Assembly: GCF_025215075.1 (NCBI RefSeq)
Contig: NZ_JAOBTH010000017.1
Location: 5,001-60,778, forward strand
Origin: Tenacibaculum haliotis
GTDB taxonomy: Bacteria; Bacteroidota; Bacteroidia; Flavobacteriales; Flavobacteriaceae
Direction of reading: 5' to 3'
Length of the DNA stretch: 55,778 nt
Shown here: piece by piece, positions 9,052 through 18,296 of the stretch
Numbering within the stretch: position 1 is the stretch's first letter
How the letters are laid out: each line of letters begins with the position of its first letter
Position numbers and translations under genes: made by a program
The notes under the pieces: model-generated
What the model was told of the DNA's origin: nothing
The model's database searches: none
What the model saw: the letters and a program-made list of their open reading frames with translations, nothing else

Positions 9052-10449
9052 TTACTTATAAATATCACTGAGGTACACCAGCATGCTTCTGGGAACCTCA
9101 ACATCTTTATACCTTTTATTAATATACAAGTTTTCTTTATAAATACGAGTTAGCCCTTTTATTATAATAGCAACGCTGCAATAGCTTTGATTTATATGAT
9201 GCTGAATGCTCACGATGTTGGCAACGTTTAAATCTGCACCTACCTCAAAATATAACTGCATTAAAAAATCGGTTACGCTTACCGTATCGTTCCGTTTTAT
9301 GTACGTTAACACTTCTAGAATGGGTTGCCCTTCCTTGGTAAATATTTTGTTCATAGTAACAGCTTCGGCCAACGACTCGGCCACACTTTTTTCTGTAGCT
9401 TCCGCTACCTTGGTGGTTATTGTTTCCGCTTCTACTGCTTCGGTATTGTTATCTTTAACGCTTACGTTGATTGGTAAATTATTAGTTTCTAAAATTTCTT
9501 CTGAGCTGTTACCAGCAGTTGGTGATATATTTAACGCAAGCCACTCATCTAAAGTTAAACCAGCATCTAAATAAACTTCAAGTTGGTCAGCGTTTACGCT
9601 GGTTGAACTTTCTAAAATATCTAAACTTTCAATTGGTATATCATAAAAATTAAATGAATAATCTAAATCTAAAAAAGTTTCTAACTGCGAAGCAGTAACC
9701 ATATTTTCACTTATATTATTATATATTCTATTATTACTATTTTCTTTTTTAATTTTATTATTTATTATCTTATTGCGGCCTACTTTTGGGCTATCCACGC
9801 TTAATTTCGGGCTAGTAATACCGTTATCTGGTTTAGTAACGCTGGTTTCTGGGCGCAACGTAGCAGCTACTTTTTTAGCTTCAATAGCTGTCAGTTCACC
9901 AATCGGGTTTCTATTCGCTGTAATAAGAAACTCTCGCCACTTGCTTCTTGGGTTTTTAATTGTTATCCAACCTTGTACTCTTAGCTCACGTTTAGCAGTT
10001 GCAACAGCCTCCTTACCAAGTCCTATTTTCCTTAAAATATTCGCATTCGTATCGTAAAACCTTCTATTGCTATTGGTGTACGATAAAATATACGTCAGTA
10101 AAAATTTAGTGCTATATTTTAATTTAGACACCAATAACACTTTATAAAATTTATAAAAATTAGCATTAGTCACATTAGTAGCACATATTTTTAAATGTTT
10201 AACCGAAGGTTCACTACGTAAATCTTCAATATAACCAACGTATTGCAATTTTTTAATCGCTGTATCTACTCCGCTCGATGACACTTTTAAAACGCTAGCC
10301 ATGTACTTATTACTGGCAAAACATTTCATATTAAAACTATGCAGCGTAAAAATATACATCGCTACAATTTTTTCTAAATCAGTTAGCCTATTATCCTCGG
10401 CTAGAGGGTGAAATAACTTGTAAAATTCAAGCCCTTTTTTCTTTTCCAT
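9052..10449 (-). CDS. Winged-helix protein, replication-initiator-like
   Basis: A 465-residue protein. Residues 1-90 look like a winged-helix/helix-turn-helix domain (LTDLEKIVAMYIF, NKYMASVLKVSSSGVDTAI, KKLQYVGYI). A second similar module follows at about 110-165 (SYTNSNRRFYDTNANI, LGKEAVATAKRELRVQGWI). The central part (about 170-260) is Lys/Asn/Ser-rich and low in complexity. The region from about 260 to 370 is acidic and Thr/Glu/Ala-rich, and residues 375-465 form a compact C-terminal domain. The two-module N-terminus recalls plasmid or conjugative-element initiators and DnaD-type proteins; this is inference. It is transcribed away from a hairpin-rich segment at 10505-10609 that could be its target. 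Confidence 0.65.
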   Translation of the reverse strand: MEKKKGLEFYKLFHPLAEDNRLTDLEKIVAMYIFTLHSFNMKCFASNKYMASVLKVSSSGVDTAIKKLQYVGYIEDLRSEPSVKHLKICATNVTNANFYKFYKVLLVSKLKYSTKFLLTYILSYTNSNRRFYDTNANILRKIGLGKEAVATAKRELRVQGWITIKNPRSKWREFLITANRNPIGELTAIEAKKVAATLRPETSVTKPDNGITSPKLSVDSPKVGRNKIINNKIKKENSNNRIYNNISENMVTASQLETFLDLDYSFNFYDIPIESLDILESSTSVNADQLEVYLDAGLTLDEWLALNISPTAGNSSEEILETNNLPINVSVKDNNTEAVEAETITTKVAEATEKSVAESLAEAVTMNKIFTKEGQPILEVLTYIKRNDTVSVTDFLMQLYFEVGADLNVANIVSIQHHINQSYCSVAIIIKGLTRIYKENLYINKRYKDVEVPRSMLVYLSDIYK

Positions 10450-10504
10450 AATTTTCTTTTTTATCTAATTAATCCATAGCCGCGGTAAGGACCACAACTA
10501 AAGA

Positions 10505-10609
10505 ACCTTCGGACTATCCGAAGGTGTATTGTTGTTACAACCGAAAAAATCGGTCGAATTTTATGTATGGTTTGTTTGCTGTTCGTGTTCTTTAGAAAAT
10601 ACAGAACAC
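10505..10609. other. Three-hairpin gene-free segment (possible origin or control region)
   Basis: The 359-bp gap 10450-10808 holds three inverted repeats within 105 bp. They are ACCTTCGGA-CTA-TCCGAAGGT (10505-10525, perfect 9-bp stem), ACCGA-AAAAA-TCGGT (10540-10554), and GTGTTCT-N11-AGAACAC (10585-10609). None has a proper T run on the + strand, so they do not look like simple terminators. Their position upstream of the initiator-like gene suggests an origin, transfer or operator region. The rest of the gap holds only the operator at 10753-10773 and a stray half site, AACTATCGT, at 10671. Confidence 0.45.
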
Positions 10610-10752
10610 AACACTACTGGTAAGGTTATTTACTCAAATATCGCATTTTTTTTCCGTATTGTCAAGTAAAAACTATCGTAATCACCCAAAAATCAACCAG
10701 TTATAAGTTTTTGTTTTAAATCTTCTTCACCACTATTTTTTATACGTGAACC

Positions 10753-10773
10753 AACTATCGTTTAATGATAGTT
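10753..10773 (+). promoter_or_regulatory. Inverted-repeat operator for the XRE regulator
   Basis: AACTATC-N7-GATAGTT is a perfect 7-bp inverted repeat 35 bp before the regulator start. A further half site AACTATC occurs at 10671-10677. It is the probable binding site of the XRE protein encoded directly downstream, giving autoregulation of the restriction operon; this is inferred from position and symmetry. Confidence 0.5.
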
Positions 10774-10808
10774 TTTAACTATATTCGAAAAGCAAAATTC
10801 ACATAATT

Positions 10809-11009
10809 ATGAATCGAATAAAAGAGGTGTTAGTCCAGAAGGGATTAAAACAAATTTGGCTCTCTAAAGAACTGGGGAAAAGCTATAATATGGTACTTTC
10901 TTATACTACCAATAGGCGACAACCAAGTGTAGAAACCTTATACAAAATTGCTGATATTTTAAATATAAGCGTGAAAGATTTGCTTATTGACAATAAAAAA
11001 ACTGCTTAA
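10809..11009 (+). CDS. XRE-family helix-turn-helix regulator
   Basis: A 66-residue protein that is essentially a single Cro/CI-type HTH domain: KEVLVQKGLKQIWLSKELGK forms helices 1-2, SYNMVLSYTTNRRQPS the recognition region, and VETLYKIADILNISVKDLLI the closing helices. It lies 7 bp before hsdM on the same strand. It resembles the small controller-type regulators that time expression of restriction-modification operons. An inverted repeat at 10753-10773 is the likely operator. Repressor versus activator cannot be told from sequence. Confidence 0.88.
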   Translation: MNRIKEVLVQKGLKQIWLSKELGKSYNMVLSYTTNRRQPSVETLYKIADILNISVKDLLIDNKKTA

Positions 11010-11016
11010 AAATACG

Positions 11017-12579
11017 ATGACTGAAAAGAAACTAACTTTAGAAACACTCGAATCTTGGCTATGGGATTCGGCAAACATATTACGTGGAAGTATCGATTCT
11101 TCCGATTTTAAAAATTACATATTCGGGCTCTTATTCTTAAAGCGTTCTAACGATGTATTTTTAGAAGAAGTGGAAGCTATTATGCAACGTGAAGGTATTT
11201 CTCGTGAAGATGCCGAAGATGAAACTTACTTTCAACTACCAACAGAAGCTCGCTGGGAAACCATAAAAAGCCAGACCGAAAATATTGGTGTGGCACTAGA
11301 CAAAGCCTTTGCTGCTATAGAGCGAGAAAACACCAGTTTAGAAGGTGTTATGACGGCCACCAAGTTTGGTGATAAAGAAAAGTTAAGTGATGAATTATTA
11401 CAGCGTTTATTACGCCATTTTAACCAACATTCGTTAGCCAATGCACATTTAAAATCTAACGACCTTTTAGGGGATGCTTACGAGTACCTCATCAAACAAT
11501 TTGCCGATGATGCTGGTAAAAAAGGAGGCGAATTTTATACTCCTCGTGGCGTAGTGCAGCTTATTGTAAATCTTATAAAGCCGCAACCAAAACATAGCAT
11601 TTACGACCCCACTTGTGGTTCTGGTGGTATGTTGATAGAATCGGCACGTTATATAGCACAGCAACCTAACGGAAAAGTGGGTAACAATATTAACGTAAGC
11701 TTAAACGGACAAGAAAAAAACTTGGGTACATGGGCCATTGGTAAATTAAACATGTTGCTGCATAATTTTACAGATGCCGATATACGCAAAGGTGATACCT
11801 TAACCGACCCAAAACACCGCAATAACGACAACGAACTGCAATTGTTTGACCGTGTTATTGCAAATCCACCATTTTCTATGGATGGATGGTGGAGTCCTGC
11901 CGAAGCCAACATAGTAACCAAGCTCGATAAAAACGGAAAAGAGAAAAAAGTAACTCCCAACTATAAAAAAGAAGTGAGCGACCCGTACGGACGATTTCAA
12001 TACGGAATTGCACCACGTGGTTATGCCGATTTAGCTTTTATACAACACATGATTGCCGTTTTAAAAGAAAACGGAAAAGCGGGCGTGGTTTTACCACACG
12101 GTACACTGTTTAGAGGCTCTACCGAAGGTAAAATTAGGCAAGCACTGTTAGAAGCCGATTTGGTGGAAGGGATTATAGGCCTACCAAGTGGTTTATTTTA
12201 CAATACGGGCATACCCGCTGCTATTTGGTTGATAAACAAAAATAAAACCGAAGCCCAAAAAGGCAAGGTGATTATTATTGATGCCAGCAGCGATTTTAAA
12301 GAAGGTAAAAACCAAAACGAATTATTACCAGCACATGTTTCTAAAATTGTAGCTGCGTATGATGCCAATACTGAAGTAGACAAATACATGCGTATTGTTA
12401 CTTTAGATGAAATTGCCGAAAACGATTACAACCTAAACATTAGCCGCTATATAGACACCAGCGAACCCGAACCCATTATTGATGTAAAAGCGGTACAAGC
12501 TGTTTTAGCTGATTTAGAACAACAAGAAGCTGATATTGATGCCAAATTGAACGAATTTTTAAAGGAGTTGGGGATATGA
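11017..12579 (+). CDS. hsdM: Type I restriction-modification methyltransferase subunit
   Basis: A 520-residue HsdM, the adenine-N6 methyltransferase subunit of a type I system. The N-terminal domain (WLWDSANILRGSIDSSDFKN) is the family's HsdM N-terminal helical region. AdoMet motif I is DPTCGSGGMLIES, catalytic motif IV is NPPF (in VIANPPFSMDGWW), and GEFYTPRGVVQLIV is the conserved lead-in. The ATG at 11017 is chosen because conserved sequence begins there; an in-frame start at 10987 would overlap the regulator. Its stop overlaps the hsdS start by 4 bp (ATGA), indicating translational coupling. It acts with HsdS, and with HsdR for restriction. Confidence 0.96.
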   Translation: MTEKKLTLETLESWLWDSANILRGSIDSSDFKNYIFGLLFLKRSNDVFLEEVEAIMQREGISREDAEDETYFQLPTEARWETIKSQTENIGVALDKAFAAIERENTSLEGVMTATKFGDKEKLSDELLQRLLRHFNQHSLANAHLKSNDLLGDAYEYLIKQFADDAGKKGGEFYTPRGVVQLIVNLIKPQPKHSIYDPTCGSGGMLIESARYIAQQPNGKVGNNINVSLNGQEKNLGTWAIGKLNMLLHNFTDADIRKGDTLTDPKHRNNDNELQLFDRVIANPPFSMDGWWSPAEANIVTKLDKNGKEKKVTPNYKKEVSDPYGRFQYGIAPRGYADLAFIQHMIAVLKENGKAGVVLPHGTLFRGSTEGKIRQALLEADLVEGIIGLPSGLFYNTGIPAAIWLINKNKTEAQKGKVIIIDASSDFKEGKNQNELLPAHVSKIVAAYDANTEVDKYMRIVTLDEIAENDYNLNISRYIDTSEPEPIIDVKAVQAVLADLEQQEADIDAKLNEFLKELGI

Positions 12580-13865
12580 AAGAAGGATATTTAATCAAGA
12601 AACTTGGGAGTATTCCAAAAGGTTGGTCTGAGAAAAAAATGCCAGACTTTTCGTGGTTTCAAGAAGGACCAGGGTTAAGAAAATGGCAATTCAAAGACGA
12701 AGGTATTAAAGTTATTAATATTACAAATATGGTTAATGGTGTTTTAGATTTATCTAAAACAACTAGACATATCAGTTTGGAGGAATTTAACTCGACCTAC
12801 ACTCATTTTGAATGCCAAGAGAACGATATTGTAATTGCTAGTAGTGGAAATTCATATTGTAAACATGCAATTGTGAGGAAACAAGATTTGCCATTAGTTA
12901 TGAATACGAGCGTAATTCGTTTCAAACCACTCTCTTCAATTAACTACAACTATTTAAATCAATTTTTAAAATCACAATTATTTAAAGAGCAAATAGACTT
13001 TATGATAACTGGAGGAGCACAACCTAATTTCGGTCCAGTTCACTTAAAAAAAGTTGTTTTAGCACTCCCACCCCTACCAGAACAACAAAAAATAGCTAAA
13101 ATATTAAGTACGGTAGATGCTAAAATAGACCTCATTACCCAACGCATTACCCAAACCCAAAACCTTAAAAAAGGACTCATGCAACGCCTACTCACCAAAG
13201 GCATTGGGCATACCGAGTTTAAAGAGTCACCGCTTGGGGAAATTCCTAAAAGTTGGGAGGTGGTGAAGATTGAAGATATTGCTGATGTTAAAGGTGGTAA
13301 ACGCTTACCTAAAGGGAAATCGTTAATAGAAGAAAAAACAAATCATCCATATATTAGAGTTGCTGACATGAAAATGGGGGGTGTAGATTTAGATAAAATT
13401 CTTTACGTTCCAGAAGATGTATTTCTTTCTATCGAAAGATATATCATTAATAAAGATGATTTATTTATTTCAGTAGCTGGAACATTGGGAATAGTAGGAG
13501 GAGTGCCTATAGAATTGGATGGTGCTAACCTAACTGAAAATGCAGATAAATTAACCAACATAAAATTAGATAAAACTTTTTTGCTTCAAGTACTATTATC
13601 ACCAATTATACAAAATGCGGTGAAACGTGAGCAAACTAATAATGCGCAACCAAAGTTAGCTTTAACAAAAATACGCACATTTTATGTTCCTAAACCACCT
13701 AAAGATGAACAAACCCAAATCGCTAACATATTAAGCACGGTAGATAGTAAACTAGACGTTTTACAAAACAAAAAAACACACTACCAAGAACTTAAAAAAG
13801 GCCTTATGCAGCAATTATTAACGGGTAAGGTTCGGGTAACGGGTTTAATTAAAGACGTTGTGTAG
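12576..13865 (+). CDS. hsdS: Type I restriction specificity subunit
   Basis: A 429-residue HsdS with two target-recognition domains. TRD1 occupies about residues 1-165 and ends with the conserved helix (PLPEQQKIAKILSTVDAKI...LKKGLMQRLLTKG). TRD2 starts at about 220 (ESPLGEIPKSWEVVKIEDIA) and ends with a near repeat of that helix (DEQTQIANILSTVDSKLDVL...LKKGLMQQLLTGK). The two helices are about 200 residues apart and provide the DNA repeats through which such genes shuffle specificity. It lies between hsdM (4-bp overlap) and the nuclease gene (2 bp gap). The bipartite target sequence cannot be predicted from this reading. Confidence 0.95.
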   Translation: MKEGYLIKKLGSIPKGWSEKKMPDFSWFQEGPGLRKWQFKDEGIKVINITNMVNGVLDLSKTTRHISLEEFNSTYTHFECQENDIVIASSGNSYCKHAIVRKQDLPLVMNTSVIRFKPLSSINYNYLNQFLKSQLFKEQIDFMITGGAQPNFGPVHLKKVVLALPPLPEQQKIAKILSTVDAKIDLITQRITQTQNLKKGLMQRLLTKGIGHTEFKESPLGEIPKSWEVVKIEDIADVKGGKRLPKGKSLIEEKTNHPYIRVADMKMGGVDLDKILYVPEDVFLSIERYIINKDDLFISVAGTLGIVGGVPIELDGANLTENADKLTNIKLDKTFLLQVLLSPIIQNAVKREQTNNAQPKLALTKIRTFYVPKPPKDEQTQIANILSTVDSKLDVLQNKKTHYQELKKGLMQQLLTGKVRVTGLIKDVV

Positions 13866-13867
13866 TT

Positions 13868-15118
13868 ATGAATGTAACCAGTAAAAAACTAGAAGCCTTT
13901 TTAGTAAATACTCAGCCCGATTTAGAAGCTATTAAAATAGGCTTAAACGCCTTTAACATCTTTAACGTATTAGGTGTGCAACATCGTGAAATTCGCCACT
14001 CTAATTTTTTAGGTTGGTTATTCGACCCTAACGAATCGCATCAATTGGGTGATATTTTTTTAAAAGGCCTATTTAAGCTCATCCGAGAAATTGGTGTTTT
14101 AAAAGAACACGATTATGTTAACCTCTTATTGCAAGATTTAACAGCAACCCAAGTGTATAGAGAATCGGTACACAACATAGATATTCTTTTAGTTAATGAA
14201 AATTTAGGCTTTAGTATTTGTATAGAAAATAAAATTAATGCCGATTATTCAGACCATCAATTAGAAAAATACTACACATATGTTGAGGCAAATTATGGCA
14301 ACATAAAAAATAAAATGTATATAACATTAACGCCTTTTAAAAATGATAATCATTTAAATTTTATAGCTGGCGACAATTATACAAATACAAGTTACAAAGG
14401 AATTGTTAAGCTTATTAAAGCCAATAAAATTCATATCGATAAAGCATTGCCAACAGTAAGAGAAAGTATTAATCAATATATTGCTATGACCGAAAAAAGT
14501 GTTATTTATTCAAGTGCAGAAGTAAAATTAGCACAAAATATTTATAAAAAATATAAAGATGAAATTGAGTTTATTATAAAAAACAAACCCGATTTTGTTG
14601 GTCATAAACACGCTGTTGTAAATTGTTTTAACGAAGGTGGTTTAGGTGATTTCGAAATTATTAAAAATGAATCGCATAAACATATTATTAGAATAATTCC
14701 TAAAAACAAAGCATTACAAGCCATATTTAAAGATTCCAATTTTAATTCTTGGGGAGGTGACTACATGTTTTGCATGGAATTTTTTATTCAGAAAAATCAC
14801 GTGTGGTTAAAATGGTGTTTTGGTGACATTAGAAATAAAGAAGAAAGAACAATTTGTCAAGAAAAGAAAACTCGAATGGTAAATACCATGAAAGATTTTG
14901 AATGTTTTAAAAACAGCGGATTAAAAATTGATATGCATGAGGCAAATCCAGAAGATGCCTTTACGGGTATTTGTGGAGTAAATTTGTTTCATTATGACAC
15001 ATACGTAAATCAAGATAAAGATTTTATTGAATTTTTAAAAGAAAAATTTAATACCATAAATGCTAATTTAATTGAGCCTTGGGTAAATGAATGTTTATTG
15101 AAATTCACAAACCAATAA
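13868..15118 (+). CDS. PD-(D/E)XK nuclease-family protein inside the hsd operon
   Basis: A 416-residue protein whose N-terminal third fits the PD-(D/E)XK nuclease superfamily (PDDEXK_4-like). It has an early conserved segment REIRHSNFLGWLFDP (about 40-54, with E41), then the core D105 (HNIDILLV) followed by E120 and K122 (CIENKI), and a downstream HQLEKYYTYV helix (Q131). The C-terminal 250 residues are unassigned. It starts 2 bp after hsdS and ends 1 bp before hsdR, so it is cotranscribed and probably translationally coupled. Such proteins occur as extra genes in type I loci and other defence loci. Whether it cuts DNA on its own or modulates HsdR is unknown. Confidence in the fold is moderate to good; the role is open. 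Confidence 0.8.
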   Translation: MNVTSKKLEAFLVNTQPDLEAIKIGLNAFNIFNVLGVQHREIRHSNFLGWLFDPNESHQLGDIFLKGLFKLIREIGVLKEHDYVNLLLQDLTATQVYRESVHNIDILLVNENLGFSICIENKINADYSDHQLEKYYTYVEANYGNIKNKMYITLTPFKNDNHLNFIAGDNYTNTSYKGIVKLIKANKIHIDKALPTVRESINQYIAMTEKSVIYSSAEVKLAQNIYKKYKDEIEFIIKNKPDFVGHKHAVVNCFNEGGLGDFEIIKNESHKHIIRIIPKNKALQAIFKDSNFNSWGGDYMFCMEFFIQKNHVWLKWCFGDIRNKEERTICQEKKTRMVNTMKDFECFKNSGLKIDMHEANPEDAFTGICGVNLFHYDTYVNQDKDFIEFLKEKFNTINANLIEPWVNECLLKFTNQ

Positions 15119-15119
15119 C

Positions 15120-18100
15120 ATGAGTCAGTCACCAGAATACATACATAGCGAGTTACCAGCCATACAGTTGTTACAACAATTAGGCTACCAATATTACGAT
15201 GCCAGTAAACAAGATGAGCGTGAAGATATTACCGAAGTCGTTTTAAAAAACAGATTACTAGCCGCTATTAAGCGCATTAATCCGTGGATAAACGACAACA
15301 ACCTCAACAAAGCGTTTTTAGAGCTTACCACCGTAAACGGTGCTTCGCTCATGGAAATAAACCAAAAAATTTGGGAGTTATTGCGTGGTGGTACATTTAC
15401 TGTAAAACAAGTAATAAATGGTGCTGAGGTATTTAAACCCGTACATTTTATAGATTACACCAATCCAACAAACAACGATTTTTTGGTGGTAAACCAGATG
15501 AAATATCATGGTAAATACCAGAATTCTATTCCAGATTTGGTAGTGTATCTAAATGGTTTACCAATTTCTGTTATCGAGTGTAAATCGCCTACAGCTCAAA
15601 ACGCATGGGATAAAGCATTTAGCGATTTAGAGTATTACCAGAAGAATTCAGAAAAACTATTTCATTTCAATCAAATAAACGCTGGTCTTTGGGATGTTGG
15701 TGGTAAGTATGGCGCTATCAATGCACCTCAGCAATTTTATTCGGTATTTAAAACATCAAAAGATGATACCGAAATTATAGCGCAAGCCAAACGTGAACAA
15801 GATAAATTATTACTAGCATTATTTAAAAAAGAACGCTTACTAGATATTATTAGGCATTTTGTACTGTTTGAATTAGATGAAGGACGAACGATTAAAAAGC
15901 TACCAAGATACCAACAAATAAGAGCTACTAATAAAACTATAGAACGTTTACAAGCGGGTGAAGGTGGTGTTGTTTGGCATACACAAGGAAGCGGTAAGAG
16001 TTTAACCATGGCCTATGTAACCAGAAAACTACAAGCCCAAGAATTCGGATTTAACAATCCAACCGTTATGGTTATGACCGACCGTAAAGATTTGGACCGA
16101 CAAATAACCACAACCTTCCGAAACATAGGTTTAAAAAACGTAAATCAAGCCAGTTCTGTAGTGCATTTAGATAAATTACTACGCAACGATTACGGTGGTA
16201 TTATAACCACCACTTTACAAAAGTTTCAAGAAACCGATAAAGAAACCACAGCAACAAGTGACCAAACCGAACTGGAAGAACGTGGTAATTTGCTTATTGA
16301 AAAACACTTGGAAGGTAAGAAGCTCATTAAAATAATTAAAGAGCTTCAAAAAGGAAAGTGGGTTGAAATAGAACGCCAAGAAATTGAATTAGAAGAACTA
16401 TCTAAAAAAGAAAATTTATATATTTTAGTAGATGAAGCCCACCGAAGTCACTACGGTTTTTTAGCTTCGTTTATGCGTACCGTATTACCAAATGCTAAAT
16501 TTATAGCCTTTACGGGAACACCAATATCTAAAGAAGATAAATCTACATTAGGCGAATTTTACGGTGGTGAATATATAGATGTTTATACCATTACCGAAGC
16601 CGTTGCCGATGGTGCAACTGTAGAATTATTTTACGATGAAGGAATTGCCAAGCTAGATGTTAAAAAAGAAGCATTAGATAAAGAATTCGAAGAAAAGTTT
16701 GGCGATGTACATGAAGATAAAAAAGACAAACTAAAAAAAGAAGCACTACGCAAATACCAACTATCTGCCGAGCGTATCAATGCCATTGGTAAGCACATGG
16801 TAGACCATTACAGCGATAAAATTTATCCAGACGGCCATAAGGCAATGATAGTTTGTAGCGGTCGTGAAGCAGCTATAAAATACCAACAAGTATTACACAA
16901 ATTAAAAGAGGAAGGTTTACATAATTTCGAATCGAAAGTAGTGGTAAGTATTGGCTCACCAAAAAGTGATGCCATTGCAAAAGAATACTACGAAACTTTA
17001 GAATGGAACAAAAACAACCCAACAAACAAAAAGCCAGTTTGGGTAGTACCACCAGAAGATATTAAAGATGCAACCGACAATTTTAAATTGCCTTTTGGTA
17101 ATGAAAATGATACCGAAAAATCGGGAAAGAAACAATACGATAATACCGCTTTTATTATTGTTAGTGATATGTTACTTACGGGTTGGGATGCACCAATTAC
17201 ATCGTGTTTATATTTAGATAAACCACTAAAAGAACATAATTTATTACAAGCCATTGCACGTGTAAACCGTTCTAAAGAAGGGAAAAGTGCTGGTTTTATT
17301 GTAGATTATAATGGTATTACAGCATACTTGGTGCAAGCGTTGGAAATATTTTCTGGTGATATTCGTCCAGACGATATTTTAAAGAACCTCAACGAAGAAT
17401 TACCAAAGCTAGCAATGAATCATACCAAGTTGGTAGATTTCTTTAAACCAATGAAAATTGATAGGAACTACAAGCGTGACGAATATATAGATGCTGCGGT
17501 TCGTTTTATTGAACCAATTAATAAACGTGATGATTTTAAAGCCCTTTTAAAAGACTTTAACAAATCGATTAATATTGTGTTACCAAACACAAAAGCAATG
17601 AAATACCAAGGCGATTTTAAGTTATATAACGAAATAAAACTACGAGCTAAAAATGCGTTTCCAGATGATGATGAGCTAAAAATTAGCAAAGACGAAAGTA
17701 AGATGCTACAAGGTATGATTGACACCCATTTAAAAGCCGAAGGTGTTGAAAATTTACTAGAAGAACCAATTTCTATTATTGACAAAGAAAAGTTTAAGGA
17801 AGAAATTATGAACGCATCACCAGCAACTAAAGAGCTGAAAATGCGTAATAATTTAAAGCATACTATTAAAGTTGGAATGGATAAAAATCCAGATTTTTAC
17901 AAGCCATTAGCACAGCGTTTAGATGAATTACTAAAGATGAAAAAAGATGAGCGTATCACGCAAACAGAATTTCTTATAGCAATGACATCAATGCAAGATG
18001 AAATTATTGAAGAACAAACCGAAGGCGAAGCCAAAGGTTTTTATACCGAGCAGCAACGAGCAGTTTACAATTCAATGAAAGTGTTGTTTAATGAAGATGC

Positions 18101-18296
18101 CGAAGATGCGACAAAAACATTGTTCGATTTAATTAAAGGTGAATTGGATATTGTAGGCTGGCAAGCTAAAGGTAGAGTACAAAAAGATATTGAAAATAAA
18201 ATTATGCGTTTTCTAAAAATAAAATTAGAGCGCAACGAAGCAAAGACAAAAGCCAAAGAAATGGTAGACGTATTAATAAAAAATAAAGATGCCTAG
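15120..18296 (+). CDS. hsdR: Type I restriction enzyme motor/endonuclease subunit
   Basis: A 1058-residue HsdR that translocates DNA using ATP and cuts it. The N-terminal PD-(D/E)XK nuclease has D139 (SIPDLVVYL) and E153-x-K155 (SVIECKSP). SF2 helicase motifs follow: Walker A WHTQGSGKS (K293), motif Ia MTDRKDLDRQ, motif II VDEAHRSHYG, motif III AFTGTP, and motifs V-VI LTGWDAP and QAIARVNR. The C-terminal region is helical and charged and would contact the methyltransferase. The length is normal and no frameshift is visible, so the system looks active. Its end overlaps the metallopeptidase gene by 8 bp. Confidence 0.96.
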   Translation: MSQSPEYIHSELPAIQLLQQLGYQYYDASKQDEREDITEVVLKNRLLAAIKRINPWINDNNLNKAFLELTTVNGASLMEINQKIWELLRGGTFTVKQVINGAEVFKPVHFIDYTNPTNNDFLVVNQMKYHGKYQNSIPDLVVYLNGLPISVIECKSPTAQNAWDKAFSDLEYYQKNSEKLFHFNQINAGLWDVGGKYGAINAPQQFYSVFKTSKDDTEIIAQAKREQDKLLLALFKKERLLDIIRHFVLFELDEGRTIKKLPRYQQIRATNKTIERLQAGEGGVVWHTQGSGKSLTMAYVTRKLQAQEFGFNNPTVMVMTDRKDLDRQITTTFRNIGLKNVNQASSVVHLDKLLRNDYGGIITTTLQKFQETDKETTATSDQTELEERGNLLIEKHLEGKKLIKIIKELQKGKWVEIERQEIELEELSKKENLYILVDEAHRSHYGFLASFMRTVLPNAKFIAFTGTPISKEDKSTLGEFYGGEYIDVYTITEAVADGATVELFYDEGIAKLDVKKEALDKEFEEKFGDVHEDKKDKLKKEALRKYQLSAERINAIGKHMVDHYSDKIYPDGHKAMIVCSGREAAIKYQQVLHKLKEEGLHNFESKVVVSIGSPKSDAIAKEYYETLEWNKNNPTNKKPVWVVPPEDIKDATDNFKLPFGNENDTEKSGKKQYDNTAFIIVSDMLLTGWDAPITSCLYLDKPLKEHNLLQAIARVNRSKEGKSAGFIVDYNGITAYLVQALEIFSGDIRPDDILKNLNEELPKLAMNHTKLVDFFKPMKIDRNYKRDEYIDAAVRFIEPINKRDDFKALLKDFNKSINIVLPNTKAMKYQGDFKLYNEIKLRAKNAFPDDDELKISKDESKMLQGMIDTHLKAEGVENLLEEPISIIDKEKFKEEIMNASPATKELKMRNNLKHTIKVGMDKNPDFYKPLAQRLDELLKMKKDERITQTEFLIAMTSMQDEIIEEQTEGEAKGFYTEQQRAVYNSMKVLFNEDAEDATKTLFDLIKGELDIVGWQAKGRVQKDIENKIMRFLKIKLERNEAKTKAKEMVDVLIKNKDA

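Noticed and set aside
10987..11016. Earlier start for hsdM inside the XRE regulator gene
   Set aside because: The start at 11017 gives a 7-bp gap, and conserved HsdM sequence begins there.
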